Assembly: GCA_023078555.1 (NCBI GenBank)
Contig: CM041201.1
Span: forward strand, 1,123,713-1,187,712
Direction of reading: 5' to 3'
DNA: 64,000 bases
Source of the DNA: Ulva prolifera
Taxonomy: Eukaryota > Chlorophyta > Ulvophyceae > Ulvales > Ulvaceae
Shown: one piece after another, positions 1 to 10,039 of the stretch
Layout of the letters: each line of letters opens with the position of its first letter
How positions within the stretch are numbered: the first letter of the stretch is position 1
The notes under the pieces: model-generated
Seen by the model: the letters and a program-made list of their open reading frames with translations, nothing else
Told to the model about the DNA's origin: nothing
The model's database searches: none
Made by a program: the position numbers and the translations under genes

Positions 1-40
1 TGTGCGTCCCCACTGACAGCACACTTGGACACGAGCATGC

Positions 41-904
41 TTACAGCATTTCATCTATCAATGCCGACCGCAAACCATCATCGATACCGGGCTGGCCGCC
101 TCTCAACTTGAAGACATGCTCAATCACAGATATCTCTGTCGCGGTCGTGTCCCTGCCGCAAAATGCTGTCCAATCGTTCACACACAACCCCGCAGCAATC
201 ACGTCTGACCCCCGATTCACGGTCCCTGCTATCAAAGGAACCTGCAGTAGGCTTGAAAGCTCCTGCTGTTCCTCAACAGTCGTTTGTGGATGTACAAGGC
301 CCCCTTGATTTGAGAATGCACAGTAGCTGCCCACTAGGACATTGGAAGCGACAGTCTGTCGAAAGACCTCTACCCCCAGCACATCAGCGATCAGTTCCTC
401 GGTTTCTTTGTCTATGTCGGGATGAACTAGAGCAACATAGTCGTTGCATGCTATGCAATTGCCCAAAGCAGACAGCCGCTCGTCGATCCGCTGTACCACC
501 ACTTCGTCAGGCAAAGAGTTCCGCATGTGCTGCAATTCCTGCATTGCAGCCAAAGCCGTTGTACAGTTGCCATATCAAATCCATTTGCCGGCCAGAGAAA
601 GACTTGATCGACACGAACTCGAGAGCAGACAGATGACGTGCGGCCAGCGCCGGAAAGACTGGCGAACCTGATCTGTGCAAGTGTTCGGCACGAGGAGGCC
701 ATTCCGATTGCCAACAGTTGTGCGCCCGATTAGTCGCGTCCCAGCAACAGTCGCTTTGAACAACGGGATCTTGTCGCCCAACTCTGATTCGAACACGCTG
801 TAGAAGTTCTCGCTGCCGCCCAAAGCCACCATGCAGTAAGCATTGGTCAGCTTCGCAAATACTCCGATGTCGTTGACATTCTCGAACTGGCAGCGAGTCG
901 CCAT
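41..904 (-). CDS. EIF6: Eukaryotic translation initiation factor 6 (two exons)
   Basis: eIF6 binds the 60S ribosomal subunit, prevents premature joining to 40S, and acts in 60S biogenesis in nucleolus and cytoplasm. Exon 1 (904-668) gives 79 residues starting [14 protein letters not shown] and including the family blocks [10 protein letters not shown] and [10 protein letters not shown]. Exon 2 (538-41) continues with [12 protein letters not shown] and contains [36 protein letters not shown] and [14 protein letters not shown]. The donor CAG|GTTCGC after residue 79 and the acceptor before Glu80 are both phase 0. The spliced product is 244 residues; the family is about 245, so the gene is complete. 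The ATG at 904 matches the usual family start. All five pseudo-repeats of the propeller fold appear to be represented. Identity is very secure; only the 129-bp intron is inferred. Confidence 0.96.
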
Positions 905-1984
905 ACTGTACCGGGATAAGCAAGCCTGCGTGAACTTTACTGACTGCTACGCTTCTGACAAGCCGCAGCTCTGCATAATGAGCTACCTCAACGTTCAGAA
1001 TTTCGGTATTTGTCTACCTTGGACCTGTGTCCGACGCAGGCTCCGCGGTCGCCGATGTCAACTTGGAGTTCCCTGTTGGTTCTGTGCAGCCCCCGTACCC
1101 CATAGCCACATAGCCCCGTGGCAGGAAGGTGCATCCATGATCAATCAAGTTGACGGGAAGTGACACAGCTGCATGATGAAGCTCACTCGACGAAGTTCTT
1201 TCTAGCACTGCAATCGTCTGTATCATGTATCTGCTAAGACTAGCAGCCACGGCGATTTGTACAGTTGTCCAGCATTATTTACATGGGAAGCGGACGCTTT
1301 GGTGGCTGAATACAGCACCAGGTCCCGCACCAGGCCTTGCGAGCAGCACGAGAAGAAGCTAGCATATCAAGTATCTGCTTCGAATCACGTGGCGCTTGGG
1401 CACCATCACAGCCCCCACATCGATAGCTTTGCCTTGGCATGCGTACCACATGTACAGCATGCATGCCCTTTGGCAAAGATTCAGCACATTAACATCTGAA
1501 AAGGTCAGGTCATAAAAGCTCAGCAAAAAGTCAAGAAACCAAATTTCTTCTGCAGTGCCACTGCCATCACAAGTGGAGCACTCAATCATGTTTATTATGT
1601 CGTCCGTATCATTGCGGAGTGCAGGCCTCACCCATCCCAGTGCGTCGTGTACTTGTGGCGACTGGCCTCACTGATGTTCCCGGCATTCATCATTCCCCAG
1701 CCACATCAGCACCGACGTCCCTTCAAAACACCCTGGCCCTGATCGATGATAGTCTTCTGCAGCCATCGGTGCGCCACGATCAGGCCGGCTCGGCCCCAAA
1801 CAGTGTCCCCACCTGCAAAGTCGAAGCCATGTCGTCCTGGTCGCACACGCCACGTTTCCGTCGTCCCTTGTCGATGTCGCAGAAGAACCAGGACCACATG
1901 CAGAAGAACCAGGACCACGTGCTGCAGAGACAATCCACATGAACGGTGCGCCCTCCCTCCACACACCCGCACGCAATTCAAAGG

Positions 1985-2086
1985 CAGTCTTGGGTCGTCG
2001 GGGCCGATCACATGGAACTATTCCGAATATTCAGGGTCAATTTCTGGGTGGCAGCCCTGGAAATGCTGCACCGCGTCCCAACACTG
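1985..2086 (+). mobile_element. 102-bp hAT-type MITE, copy 1
   Basis: The element starts CAGTCTTGGGTC and ends with the inverted repeat of CAGTGTTGGG. It is flanked by TTCAAAGG (1977-1984) and CTCAAAGG (2087-2094), an 8-bp target-site duplication with one mismatch. Eight-bp duplications and CAGTG-type ends are typical of hAT transposons. It has no coding capacity and would need a transposase from elsewhere. Confidence 0.85.
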
Positions 2087-2247
2087 CTCAAAGGGCCCCG
2101 AGCCTGCCCCTGTGCTGAGCGATGTGGTCATGTAGGGCTACACGAAAAGAACAGGCTTCCTGTCGAAAGAGTTGCTGAGCAAACATGATGCCAGCAGGCG
2201 TGCGTGTCCCATCTGTCCACATTCTGTGCACACGTGCTGCCGACAAG

Positions 2248-2349
2248 CAGTGTTGGGTCATCGGGCCCGATCACATAGAACAATTCCGAATATCCAGGTC
2301 TATTTTTTGGGTGGCAGCGCTGGAAATGTTGTAAAGCGACCCAACACTG
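2248..2349 (+). mobile_element. 102-bp hAT-type MITE, copy 2
   Basis: Terminal inverted repeats are CAGTGTTGGGTC and GACCCAACACTG, a perfect 12-bp pair. The flanks are CCGACAAG at 2240-2247 and 2350-2357, a perfect 8-bp target-site duplication. This is the cleanest copy and defines the family ends. Confidence 0.92.
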
Positions 2350-3035
2350 CCGACAAGCTGCAGCTGTGCTCACATCAGCAGCGCCACAAAGGTACTGCGC
2401 GAAAGCGTCATCTCAGTCATGTTTCGTGTGGGCCACCACACAGGCGGGTGCGGAGCTGCAGCGCTTGCACATGCAAGCGTCTGATCGACCAGATGCGCTG
2501 CCTACCAGATGCCGAGAATATAGATTAATAACAACATTGTAGGCATCTGGTAGGTTGCACATCTGGGAGATCATCTCCTCATCCTCTCATGATGATACGA
2601 TATTCACACACGTGCACAGGCACACACATGCAGTGGCCCACAGCTGCCAAGCACACAGCCATACGCTGTGAAGAAGCACCGTGAACATGGCACGATGGAC
2701 TAGCTCTCCAGGGCACGTAAAACAATTCGACTACAGTGAACGAGGTGTCATGGCTCAAGCCACGCTCGGTCAACCACCACGTCCTTGAGCTTGTGGCCTG
2801 TACAATGAGCGCGACAGAGACACAACAGCCCACATGTATGAGAAGGCATGAACTGCGACTCTTCCTCAGTAGCAGAGATTGACAGCCTCGCCACGGGAGC
2901 ACTGCCACCAGCACTCCGACCGCAGACTGTGCAGCCATCACACACTATCACCAAGGACGAAGCTGTTCAGCCATGCGGGAGTTGTGAGGCTGCTCTGCCT
3001 TGCAGGGACAGCACTTTCTCACGATTCATGTGCCG

Positions 3036-5773
3036 TCAGGGATGTGCTGCCACAAGGAAAATCAGGAAGGCAGGACGCTTTGACATGATTTTTCGGCCGA
3101 TATCGGACAAGTTGGCCCATGAAGTATCAACTGCAGTACCAACTGATCTATGTAACCGGGCACGGAGACCCAACTGTAGGGAGGAGACCGTGTTGTTGCC
3201 AGGATTTGAGCTTTGGATGCATACCGCAGCAGTCAGGCCCATCGCGAGCCAGCCTCCCATGAGCACTCGGAAGGCCCCTCTCACTGGCGAGACTCCTCCT
3301 AGAGCAGCCGCGACGCCTCCAAAGACGATGAGGCCGATCGTCACAGCGATCAGCAAGCCCCTGCACCCGACCCGGTACTCGCTGCCTTGTGCACTCGTGC
3401 CTGTCAACAACTCTCTGTGATGCTCGCGGGAAGCATCACAGAAATGCTTCCCGTGATTTCTCACAGACGTGAATCTCAAAAGATGGTGTGATGCAGCAGC
3501 AACAGCAGCAACTACCGTGGCTGTGCTTGCTGCACTGTGTGACAAGCGCCACAGCTCGCTAGTTGTGGCATCCGACTGCAAAGTGAGCGAGCCACGGCAG
3601 GGACATGCGATGGTTGCTGTGTCGATGTCGTCAGCACTGCTACATGCATGGCCGGCTCGGCCTCACATCAACGCTGTGTGGTGGCTCAGGCAGGTCGGGG
3701 CTTTCCCAGGTGTCACATTGCTCTGCTGCTGCACGTGCTTCAGCGAAGGCCTTCTCACGATTGACAATCATACGCCGAACCATTAGGCTTCCCTTCCAGA
3801 GTGTGCAACAAACTGCCGGCAGCATGAGGCCAGCGCAGCCAGGCATCAGTGTTGGGTCATCGGGCCCGATCACATAGAACAATTCCGAATATCCAGATCT
3901 AATTTCGGGGTGGCAGCCCTGGAAATGCTGCAAAGCGACCCAGCGCAGCCAGGCACGCACCACAGGCGGAAGTTCTCATCTGGGAGGAGGAGCGACAGCG
4001 TCGGGATGCCGGAGCCAGCGATGAATGACGCCTACACACGCACAGAACTCACATATTTCTTGCTGAGGTACTGCTGCTTTGATGATGTTCTGTCATCACG
4101 CATCTTGATGACTTGGACCGCCCGAGTTATGTGGCACCAGGCAGCCATCTGCCGCACCCTCCGGACAGCACAAGCATGCCTCAGCAGGCATGCGATACCC
4201 CAGGCCCCACGTTTTTTTAACTTTATTTTGTTTTGTGGTGAGCGGTACATAGGGGCAAGCACAGGCGCGTGCCATGGCTGCGGACGCTGCAACGCACGCT
4301 GCAGCTCAGGGGCCGTATTCAGAGGATCACACAGAAAGACACGCAGAGGCGGCCGGCGCGCGCCGTGGGCGCGAAACGACGCAGCCCAGGGATCCCGTCT
4401 AGAGCACACACACAAAGAGAGACTGGAGGGACACTGCCACACTGGCACATTGAGTCCATATGTATTTTCATCTTTCTTTACTGACGCACCCGCTGGCACC
4501 GGGGTACACCGCCACACTCGCCATGCGACCGTGGCGGCCCAGAGGTCCTCTTACATTTTACACACACGCACAGACACAGGCAGCCGCGCACCATGGACGC
4601 GATCGCCGCGAGCCACGGGTCTGGGTGGTCGTCGATGTCAATCCCGAGCTCGTCGCGCGCGTGCGCACGCACCGCGTCCTCCTCCGTCAGCGCCTCGGCC
4701 ACCTCCCGCGCGAGCGCCGGCGACAGCCCGCGGCCGATGTAGATGTCGACGAGCTCCTGCAGCTCCTGCGCGCGCACGGCCGGGCCCGCCTCTTGCGCGC
4801 GCCGCTCCGTCTCGACGTCGGCGCGCTCCGAGTCGGCCTGCTGGCTCACGGACACGTACTCCCCGAGCGCCATCGACACGCTCCCTGCAGCCCGTGTGGG
4901 CCTCCGTGGGAATCGTGCAGTGGATGTGGCTCTGCTGGGCGCCGGCTGTGTGGAGCTCGAGGGCGGATTTGGGGCAGGGGCAGGGCAGATGCGGATGATG
5001 CTTCAATCATCAGGTATTGTGTTCACATGCAGCTGTGATGGGGGGGGGGGGGGGGGGGGGAGTGACAAGGCCTGGCTGACGGACACGTACTCTCCGGGCG
5101 CCATCGGCACTCTGCCTGCGGCTCATTTGTGCCTCGGTGGGAATCGTGAAGTAGGGTGCTGGCTGTAGCTCCGCTGGGCGCCGGCAGCGCGGCGGTTGAC
5201 CGCGGATGATTTGTGGCAGGGGCAGGCAGGGGAGATGTGGAGGATACATCAGCTTTCGGAAATGTATACTGTGGATTTTGCATGTGGCTGTGGCGGACGG
5301 GTGCGTGGGAAGGCGAGGATGCATTGGAGGGGGGGCGGGAGGATGCTGGATGCCTACCTGAGATCATGCCGGCGAGGGCAGAGAGGAGGAGTTGATGCTG
5401 GCTGGCACTGGCTGTAGCGATCCCAGTGACGAGAGCTCCCACTGCACAGCAGCTGGCATGCTGAGGTGATCCTTTGCTAGGTTCGTTTGTGTGGTATGCC
5501 ATGGTTTACATGAGCGGTCCGGGCGTGCTGCCTCAGCGACACATGCATCTGCAACGCAGAGGGAAGACGAGGTGCTGGCAGAGGGCATACACCTGTGACG
5601 AGGCCATCAGAGGCCCCCAGCACAGAGGCACGAAGCCATGGTGCACGTCGTGAGACGTGGTCCTCTGGGTGGTGGTGCAACCCGTCTTCGTTCAGAAACT
5701 GGTCCTGCCCATTGCCGCCCTCGGGGTTCAAGGGGACCGACACTGCATGCAACAACCACCGTTTCAGCAACAT
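3036..5773 (-). CDS. VIT1/CCC1-family vacuolar iron (Fe/Mn) transporter, five exons
   Basis: The product resembles VIT/CCC1 transporters, which move ferrous iron or manganese into the vacuole. Proposed exons are 5773-5593, 5441-5358, 4884-4592, 4031-3961 and 3360-3036. Splice phases (1,1,0,2) match at every junction and the total is 954 nt (317 aa). Exon 1 carries WLRASVLGASDGLVT (TM1). Exon 2 carries TM2 and LLLSALAGMISG. Exon 3 begins SVSMALGEYVSVSQQAD and continues with the cytoplasmic helical metal-binding region rich in Glu (ERRAQEAGP, ARDELGID). Exon 4 holds the short IAGSGIPTL segment. Exon 5 holds two membrane segments with GGVSPVRGAFRVLMGGWLAM. The start ATG is inferred from family length, and the C-terminal tail (about 60 residues after the last membrane segment) is unlike the family. 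A 45-nt in-frame stretch at about 3224-3180 could be an intron. Intron 4 holds a MITE; intron 2 holds an exon-start duplication. Confidence 0.88.
3847..3948 (+). mobile_element. 102-bp hAT-type MITE, copy 3, in a VIT intron
   Basis: The left end is CAGTGTTGGGTC; the right end GACCCAGCGCAG has three mismatches to the consensus repeat. The flanks CCAGGCAT (3839-3846) and CCAGGCAC (3949-3956) form an 8-bp duplication with one mismatch. It lies in the fourth intron of the iron-transporter gene. Confidence 0.85.
5040..5060. repeat. 21-bp poly-G run
   Basis: A run of 21 G lies in intron 2 of the transporter gene, directly next to the duplicated exon-start segment. Confidence 0.95.
5063..5215 (-). 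repeat. Duplicated acceptor/exon-start segment of the VIT gene (decoy exon)
   Basis: This segment resembles 4836-4990, which contains the real acceptor and start of VIT exon 3. On the minus strand both contain GAGTACGTGTCCGT (GEYVSVS) preceded by an ATGGCGC-like stretch, and both are followed upstream by CACGATTCCCAC and a shared GGCGCC/CCTGCCCC-rich stretch. The copy loses the frame soon after SVSQ, so it is probably an unused pseudo-exon rather than an alternative exon. Confidence 0.75.
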
Positions 5774-6842
5774 GGAGGAGATGCTGTTTGTATGATGTGG
5801 GTCCTGTCCAGCCGGATCAGGCGCAGCTCTCCCGCATGACAGGATCATTAAAGCAAGCCAGTCTGACATGCCAGCGGATGATGACTCGGAAGCAGGTAAA
5901 GCATGTGGTGCAGAAGGATGCAGTAGTCGATGCAGCAGATGTCTGTTTAAATTAGCAACGGCGTGCACGTTGGAGCTGTACATAACGGCCAGACGGCCTT
6001 CCAAGAACGAGCTTGGCCGTCCTGAGACTAGTCATTGCCCATCTGCATGAGCCTAATCAGGACAGCCCGAAAAATAGCTTTACTGCAGGAAGCCTTTATT
6101 TAGGCAGCATCGTGCCGCTTGCGGGTAGAAGCGCCTACCTGCGTCTTCTGACATTCCTTGTCGATCTCAGCACCAGGTCGTGATTGTACGGCAATCAGCG
6201 AGCTGCGAGCAAAATTTCCAGTTATCACCGATGTACAGATAAAAATGGTGAATGCGAATGAGATGTGAATTGACTTTGTGACACAGAAAATGGCAGATCC
6301 TGGTTTGAACAGCCCGTGTCGTTTGAAACGCCAATGATACAAGTCATACGATGCGACGGATATGAGCATTCGTACGCGATCGGCGTCCAGTATTCAGGGT
6401 CTTTCGTGCCCGCAGCATGCCTTCTGCAGCACTACAGCTCCGAATTTCACTGGATATGTGGCTATCGTTGCGCGCTGCCTGATCATGCAGATTGTCAACC
6501 TCGTTCTCACGCGAGTCACGGAGCAAGCAGTTGTCCAATTTGTACTGTCCTCGCATGCGCAATCTGCTTCTGACAGATGTTGTGGCAGGAGCTCGTGGAC
6601 TGTGGCCTGCCTCCGATGCACAAGAAGAAATCGTGCAATTGCTCACCACACATGCTCATGAACCCCACCTCCTTCGCCCCGAGACCGACCTTTTTACACA
6701 GTCAACACATTGGAAAGACCACCTGCGGTGCACGATACTGCCGTCAACAATGCACTCCATCACCGCACCGCGGCGACAACTGCTCCCTGTCCACATGAAC
6801 ACTTCCTCAACACCAAAACAAAAGACCACGACGTGCACACAT
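5774..6842. other. Gap without recognised gene
   Basis: Short open frames exist on both strands. One on the minus strand (6100-6369) includes a hydrophobic stretch around ISFAFTIFICTSVITG; another covers 6344-6649. None resembles a family I know. The stretch may contain 5' or 3' untranslated sequence of the flanking minus-strand genes. Confidence 0.4.
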
Positions 6843-9800
6843 TTACTGAACGCCCTTGGGTGGAGCTATGCAGCTGAACGGCAGCTTCCACACTCCCCCT
6901 CTGGCCCCCTGTCGCCGCTGCGCGTATCCACTGCCCGCATGCACAGCAGCCTCCTCATGCTCACCACCGCCTGCAGACACCTGGATCCATGCGAGCCCCC
7001 CTCCGACCTTCCCCCCACCTCCCTCACCCCCCTTCCCCACCCCCACACAGGCCCCATCACCCCCACAGCCGCCCTCGCCTCCTCCAGCATCGCACCCAGC
7101 AGCGACAGCGCTCGGGATATCACATCCACGCACCCACACACCCTCCCCCTCACCTCCCGCCTGCGCCCCGTCCCCACAGCCACTTTCCAAGCACCCCACC
7201 GCACCCGCGCCGCCCGGCGACGCAGCGCACCACTCGACCTCCTCCGCAATGGAGTCGTAGAATGGTGCAGCCGCAAGCGGCGCATCGCCTGCGCCCGCAA
7301 TGGCGAGGTCTCCCGTCAGCGCAAACTGCGAGTCCAGCGTGCCGAGCGTGCCGGTGAAGACAACCGACGACACCCCGGCGGCCGGGCTCACCGCGAGCGC
7401 CGTCAGCGCGCCGCTATCGTCGTACACCGGCGTGCCACCGCCGCCCCGCGGCGAAGCCCCCTCGGCCATGTACATCTGCATGCTGCCGAGGCTGCGCGTC
7501 AGCCCCAGCGGTAGGCTCCCTCCGCGCACCTCTGGGGACGGGACGAACCCTGCGGCCGCTGCGACCCCCCCGCCACACAGCCCCTCTGCAAAGCAGGGAT
7601 TGGTCGTGACATGGACCGGCGTGGCCGCCCCGGCGCTCGAGCGGCGATGCCCGCCTTCACCGCCGCCGTACCCTGACGTGACCCTGCTGTGCGTGAGCGA
7701 GCGCGCCGGCGCGGACGATGCGGCCGGCGTCCAGTCTGTGATCTCCGGGGAGGGCAAAAAGACGGAGGACCGGCGAGAGGAGGCGGCGGCGGACAGCCCG
7801 CCTGCGGCGTGGCGGTGGCTGTGAGCGCCCGGGGTCGTCAGCCCCGCAAACTCCGCCGTTGCGGATGACAAGAAGTCACCGCGGGAGGCAGACAGGTGCG
7901 TCTCGGAGCACAGCAGCGGCGCGCTGGCCCCGCCGCCGCTCTCACACCAGGGGCTCGAGCTGGTTTCAGATTCGCGGCCGGGAGCGGATTCTCCCAGTGC
8001 TGCCGCAGCGGCCGAATGTGCGCGGCCGCTCTCTGTGCGCGCTGCCGTGGTGTTCGGGAGTTGCCCTTGTGCTGCACAGCAATCGGCTTGAGTTAGACAC
8101 ACACACACATGCGTCCGCGAAGCACCAGGGAAGGCAACACAGCCGTGGCTGAAAGGTAGCTTGTCATGTTGCTGAGCCGGCACATGCTCCCCTGGTCCAC
8201 GCGCTGTGTTGTCAAATGGAATCCTGCTACCGGCAACAGGTCTCTGGTTGCATGCGCCACCAATGCCTGAGGAGACACGGATGCCGATTCATGCGAGCAC
8301 AGGTGCAAACACATGCATGCGCAACCGCGCGCGTCCGAGGCGCACCCAGCGGCACCTCAACAGCACCCCAAATCCGCGGCTCCGGCACGCAGCACCCGCG
8401 GCGGCGCCCCCGCAGCCACGCCGCGACCGGCGGCCGCTCGCCCGCCTCCTCCCGCAGCGTGCCCAGCACGAGCGACCGCAGCTCGCCGTCGTGCGGGGGC
8501 AGATACTCCCCAAGCTCCCCCTGGCCGGCCACCTCCCGCGCATGCTCCGGCAGCATGCCCAGCAGCATCTCCACCACCGTCAGCGCGAGCGCCTGCGTGT
8601 CGATACTGAAGTTCACCTCCACCGTTTCCGCACCCGCGGCAAGCGCCGGCAGACAGTACCCCTCCGTCCCGTGCGGCCCCCGGACCGTCGGCGGCGGTGC
8701 GCCGTCGAGCGGCGCGTCGAGGAAGATCCCCCAGTCCGCGAGCTTAGGGTTCCGGTCCGTGTCGAGCAGGATGTTGGCGGGCTTGATGTCCGCGTGGATG
8801 ATGCCGCGGCCGTGCGCGATGGCCAGCAGCGCCGCGAGCTTGTGGATGACCGGCCAGTACTCGTGCGGGGAGTAGAGGGGCGCGTCCCGGGTCGGGTGCG
8901 GGCGCTCGGGGTTCGTGGTCGCGAGGACGCGGAGGCGGAGCGCGATGTCGTCGGCGAGGGTGCCAGGGAGGCGGTCGAAGAGGATCGCGGCGACGGCGGT
9001 GCCGTCGGTGGTGGGCGCCCAGGCGAGGACGCGGGGGATGTCACGCTGGTCGGCGAGGCGAGCGTACGCCTCGAGCTCGCGAGAGAGTGCGGCCGCGGCG
9101 GCCGGGCAGGCCGGGGCGAGCTTGAGTGCGCCGGTGAGCATGCTGCGGTCGTCCGGGATGACGGTTGCGTGAACGACCTGCAGGTGGCGCAGAAGGGGCT
9201 GAGTGGGCGCGCGGGCGTGGTGTGTGTGTGACGAGGACAAAGTCGGAGTGGCCGGTGGCGCCGAGCGTCGTGTAGGGCAACGAACAAGCACACCAACGGC
9301 CCGACGCATGCACGTCAGAAGGGGGGGTGTGTGTGTCGTTGTGGTTGCGTGTGTGTGTTTGATGAGGCGGTTCGGTAGCGCATCGGTAGTGTCGAGGTGC
9401 ATGCAGGCAGAGAGTTGTGTTGACGAGGGCGAAGAGGAGGAGATGGGCAGTTACGCAGGAGCAGCGTGGCTGTTGTGTAGGAGTGGTGGGGCAGCTGTGA
9501 CGCGACAGGAGGAAAGAGTGGGATGGGGAAGGGCCGCGCCTCCGCGTCGAAGTTGAATCAGGATGTGCTGTGTGTGTGTCATTAAGAGACGAACTCCATG
9601 GCTACGGCTCCTTTTGGAGCCACCGCCACTATGCTCAGTAAACAGCAAAGGCATAAGTGGCTCAACAGGCCCAGCTGTGTCGCAGCTACCGAGCAATGGC
9701 CAGGGATGCGCCCTTGGTGGAGTTGGCCTGTGCACGTGCAGGTGCCGGATACCAGAGCAACACTTCAATTGGAGCTGTCGGTATGGCTCCAACGATGTGT

Positions 9801-9991
9801 ACAGAACGCACATTGCCGAACGTGCCCGAGCCGATTATTCTCGACATGATGATTGCTCCTGGCTTGTAGTGAACTCGGGGCCAAGGGAATCCTTTTTCTG
9901 AGGCGAGCTGGTATCCTGGGGCAGGCCCCAATGCGTCCAGGGCTTCTAGTTGCGCGAACACAAACGACATGTGGCAGCCCCTCTCCGGCAA
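6843..9991 (-). CDS. Protein kinase, probably receptor-like, with long disordered C-terminal tail
   Basis: A eukaryotic protein kinase domain is spread over three exons. Exon A (about 9990-9764) holds the Gly-rich loop IGSGTFGNV. Exon B (9177-8346) holds the VAIK-like TGALKLA, the catalytic loop HADIKPANILLD (HRD varied to HAD, Asp/Lys/Asn kept), ADWG in place of DFG, and GTEGYCLPA in place of the APE segment. Exon C (8071-6843, 410 codons) is a low-complexity Ala/Gly/Ser-rich tail with poly-Gly blocks and no recognised domain. Junction phases fit: A to B phase 0, B to C phase 1. The catalytic Lys, Asp and metal-binding Asp are present, so the enzyme may be active despite the DWG and LPA variants. 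Substrate is unknown. Exon A has no certain start; the gene probably continues upstream. Confidence 0.8.
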
Positions 9992-10039
9992 ATTCTCGCG
10001 AACCTTGGAGCCCTTGTGATCTGCACATGTTCCTCAGGT

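Larger units (their letters stand above)
905..3035. other. Intergenic stretch with two MITEs, no recognised gene
   Basis: Between the EIF6 start and the end of the transporter gene I recognise no conserved protein. A minus-strand open stretch at 1359-1631 (including MIECSTCDGSG) and another at 1668-1976 (ending GNDECREHQ) have no match I know and could be chance frames or exons of an unknown gene. An 18-bp unit is repeated in tandem near 1880-1920. Two copies of the 102-bp MITE lie at 1985-2086 and 2248-2349, listed separately. Confidence 0.5.

Noticed and set aside
3847-3948. SINE interpretation of the 102-bp repeat because flanking repeats look 12-16 bp long in some copies
   Set aside because: Extra matching bases are chance extensions. 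Across copies the shared rule is an 8-bp duplication plus inverted CAGTG ends, which fits hAT.
8206-9231. Plus-strand frame of 341 codons opposite the kinase
   Set aside because: Arg/Gln/Val-rich shadow of a GC-rich exon; the kinase motifs lie on the minus strand.
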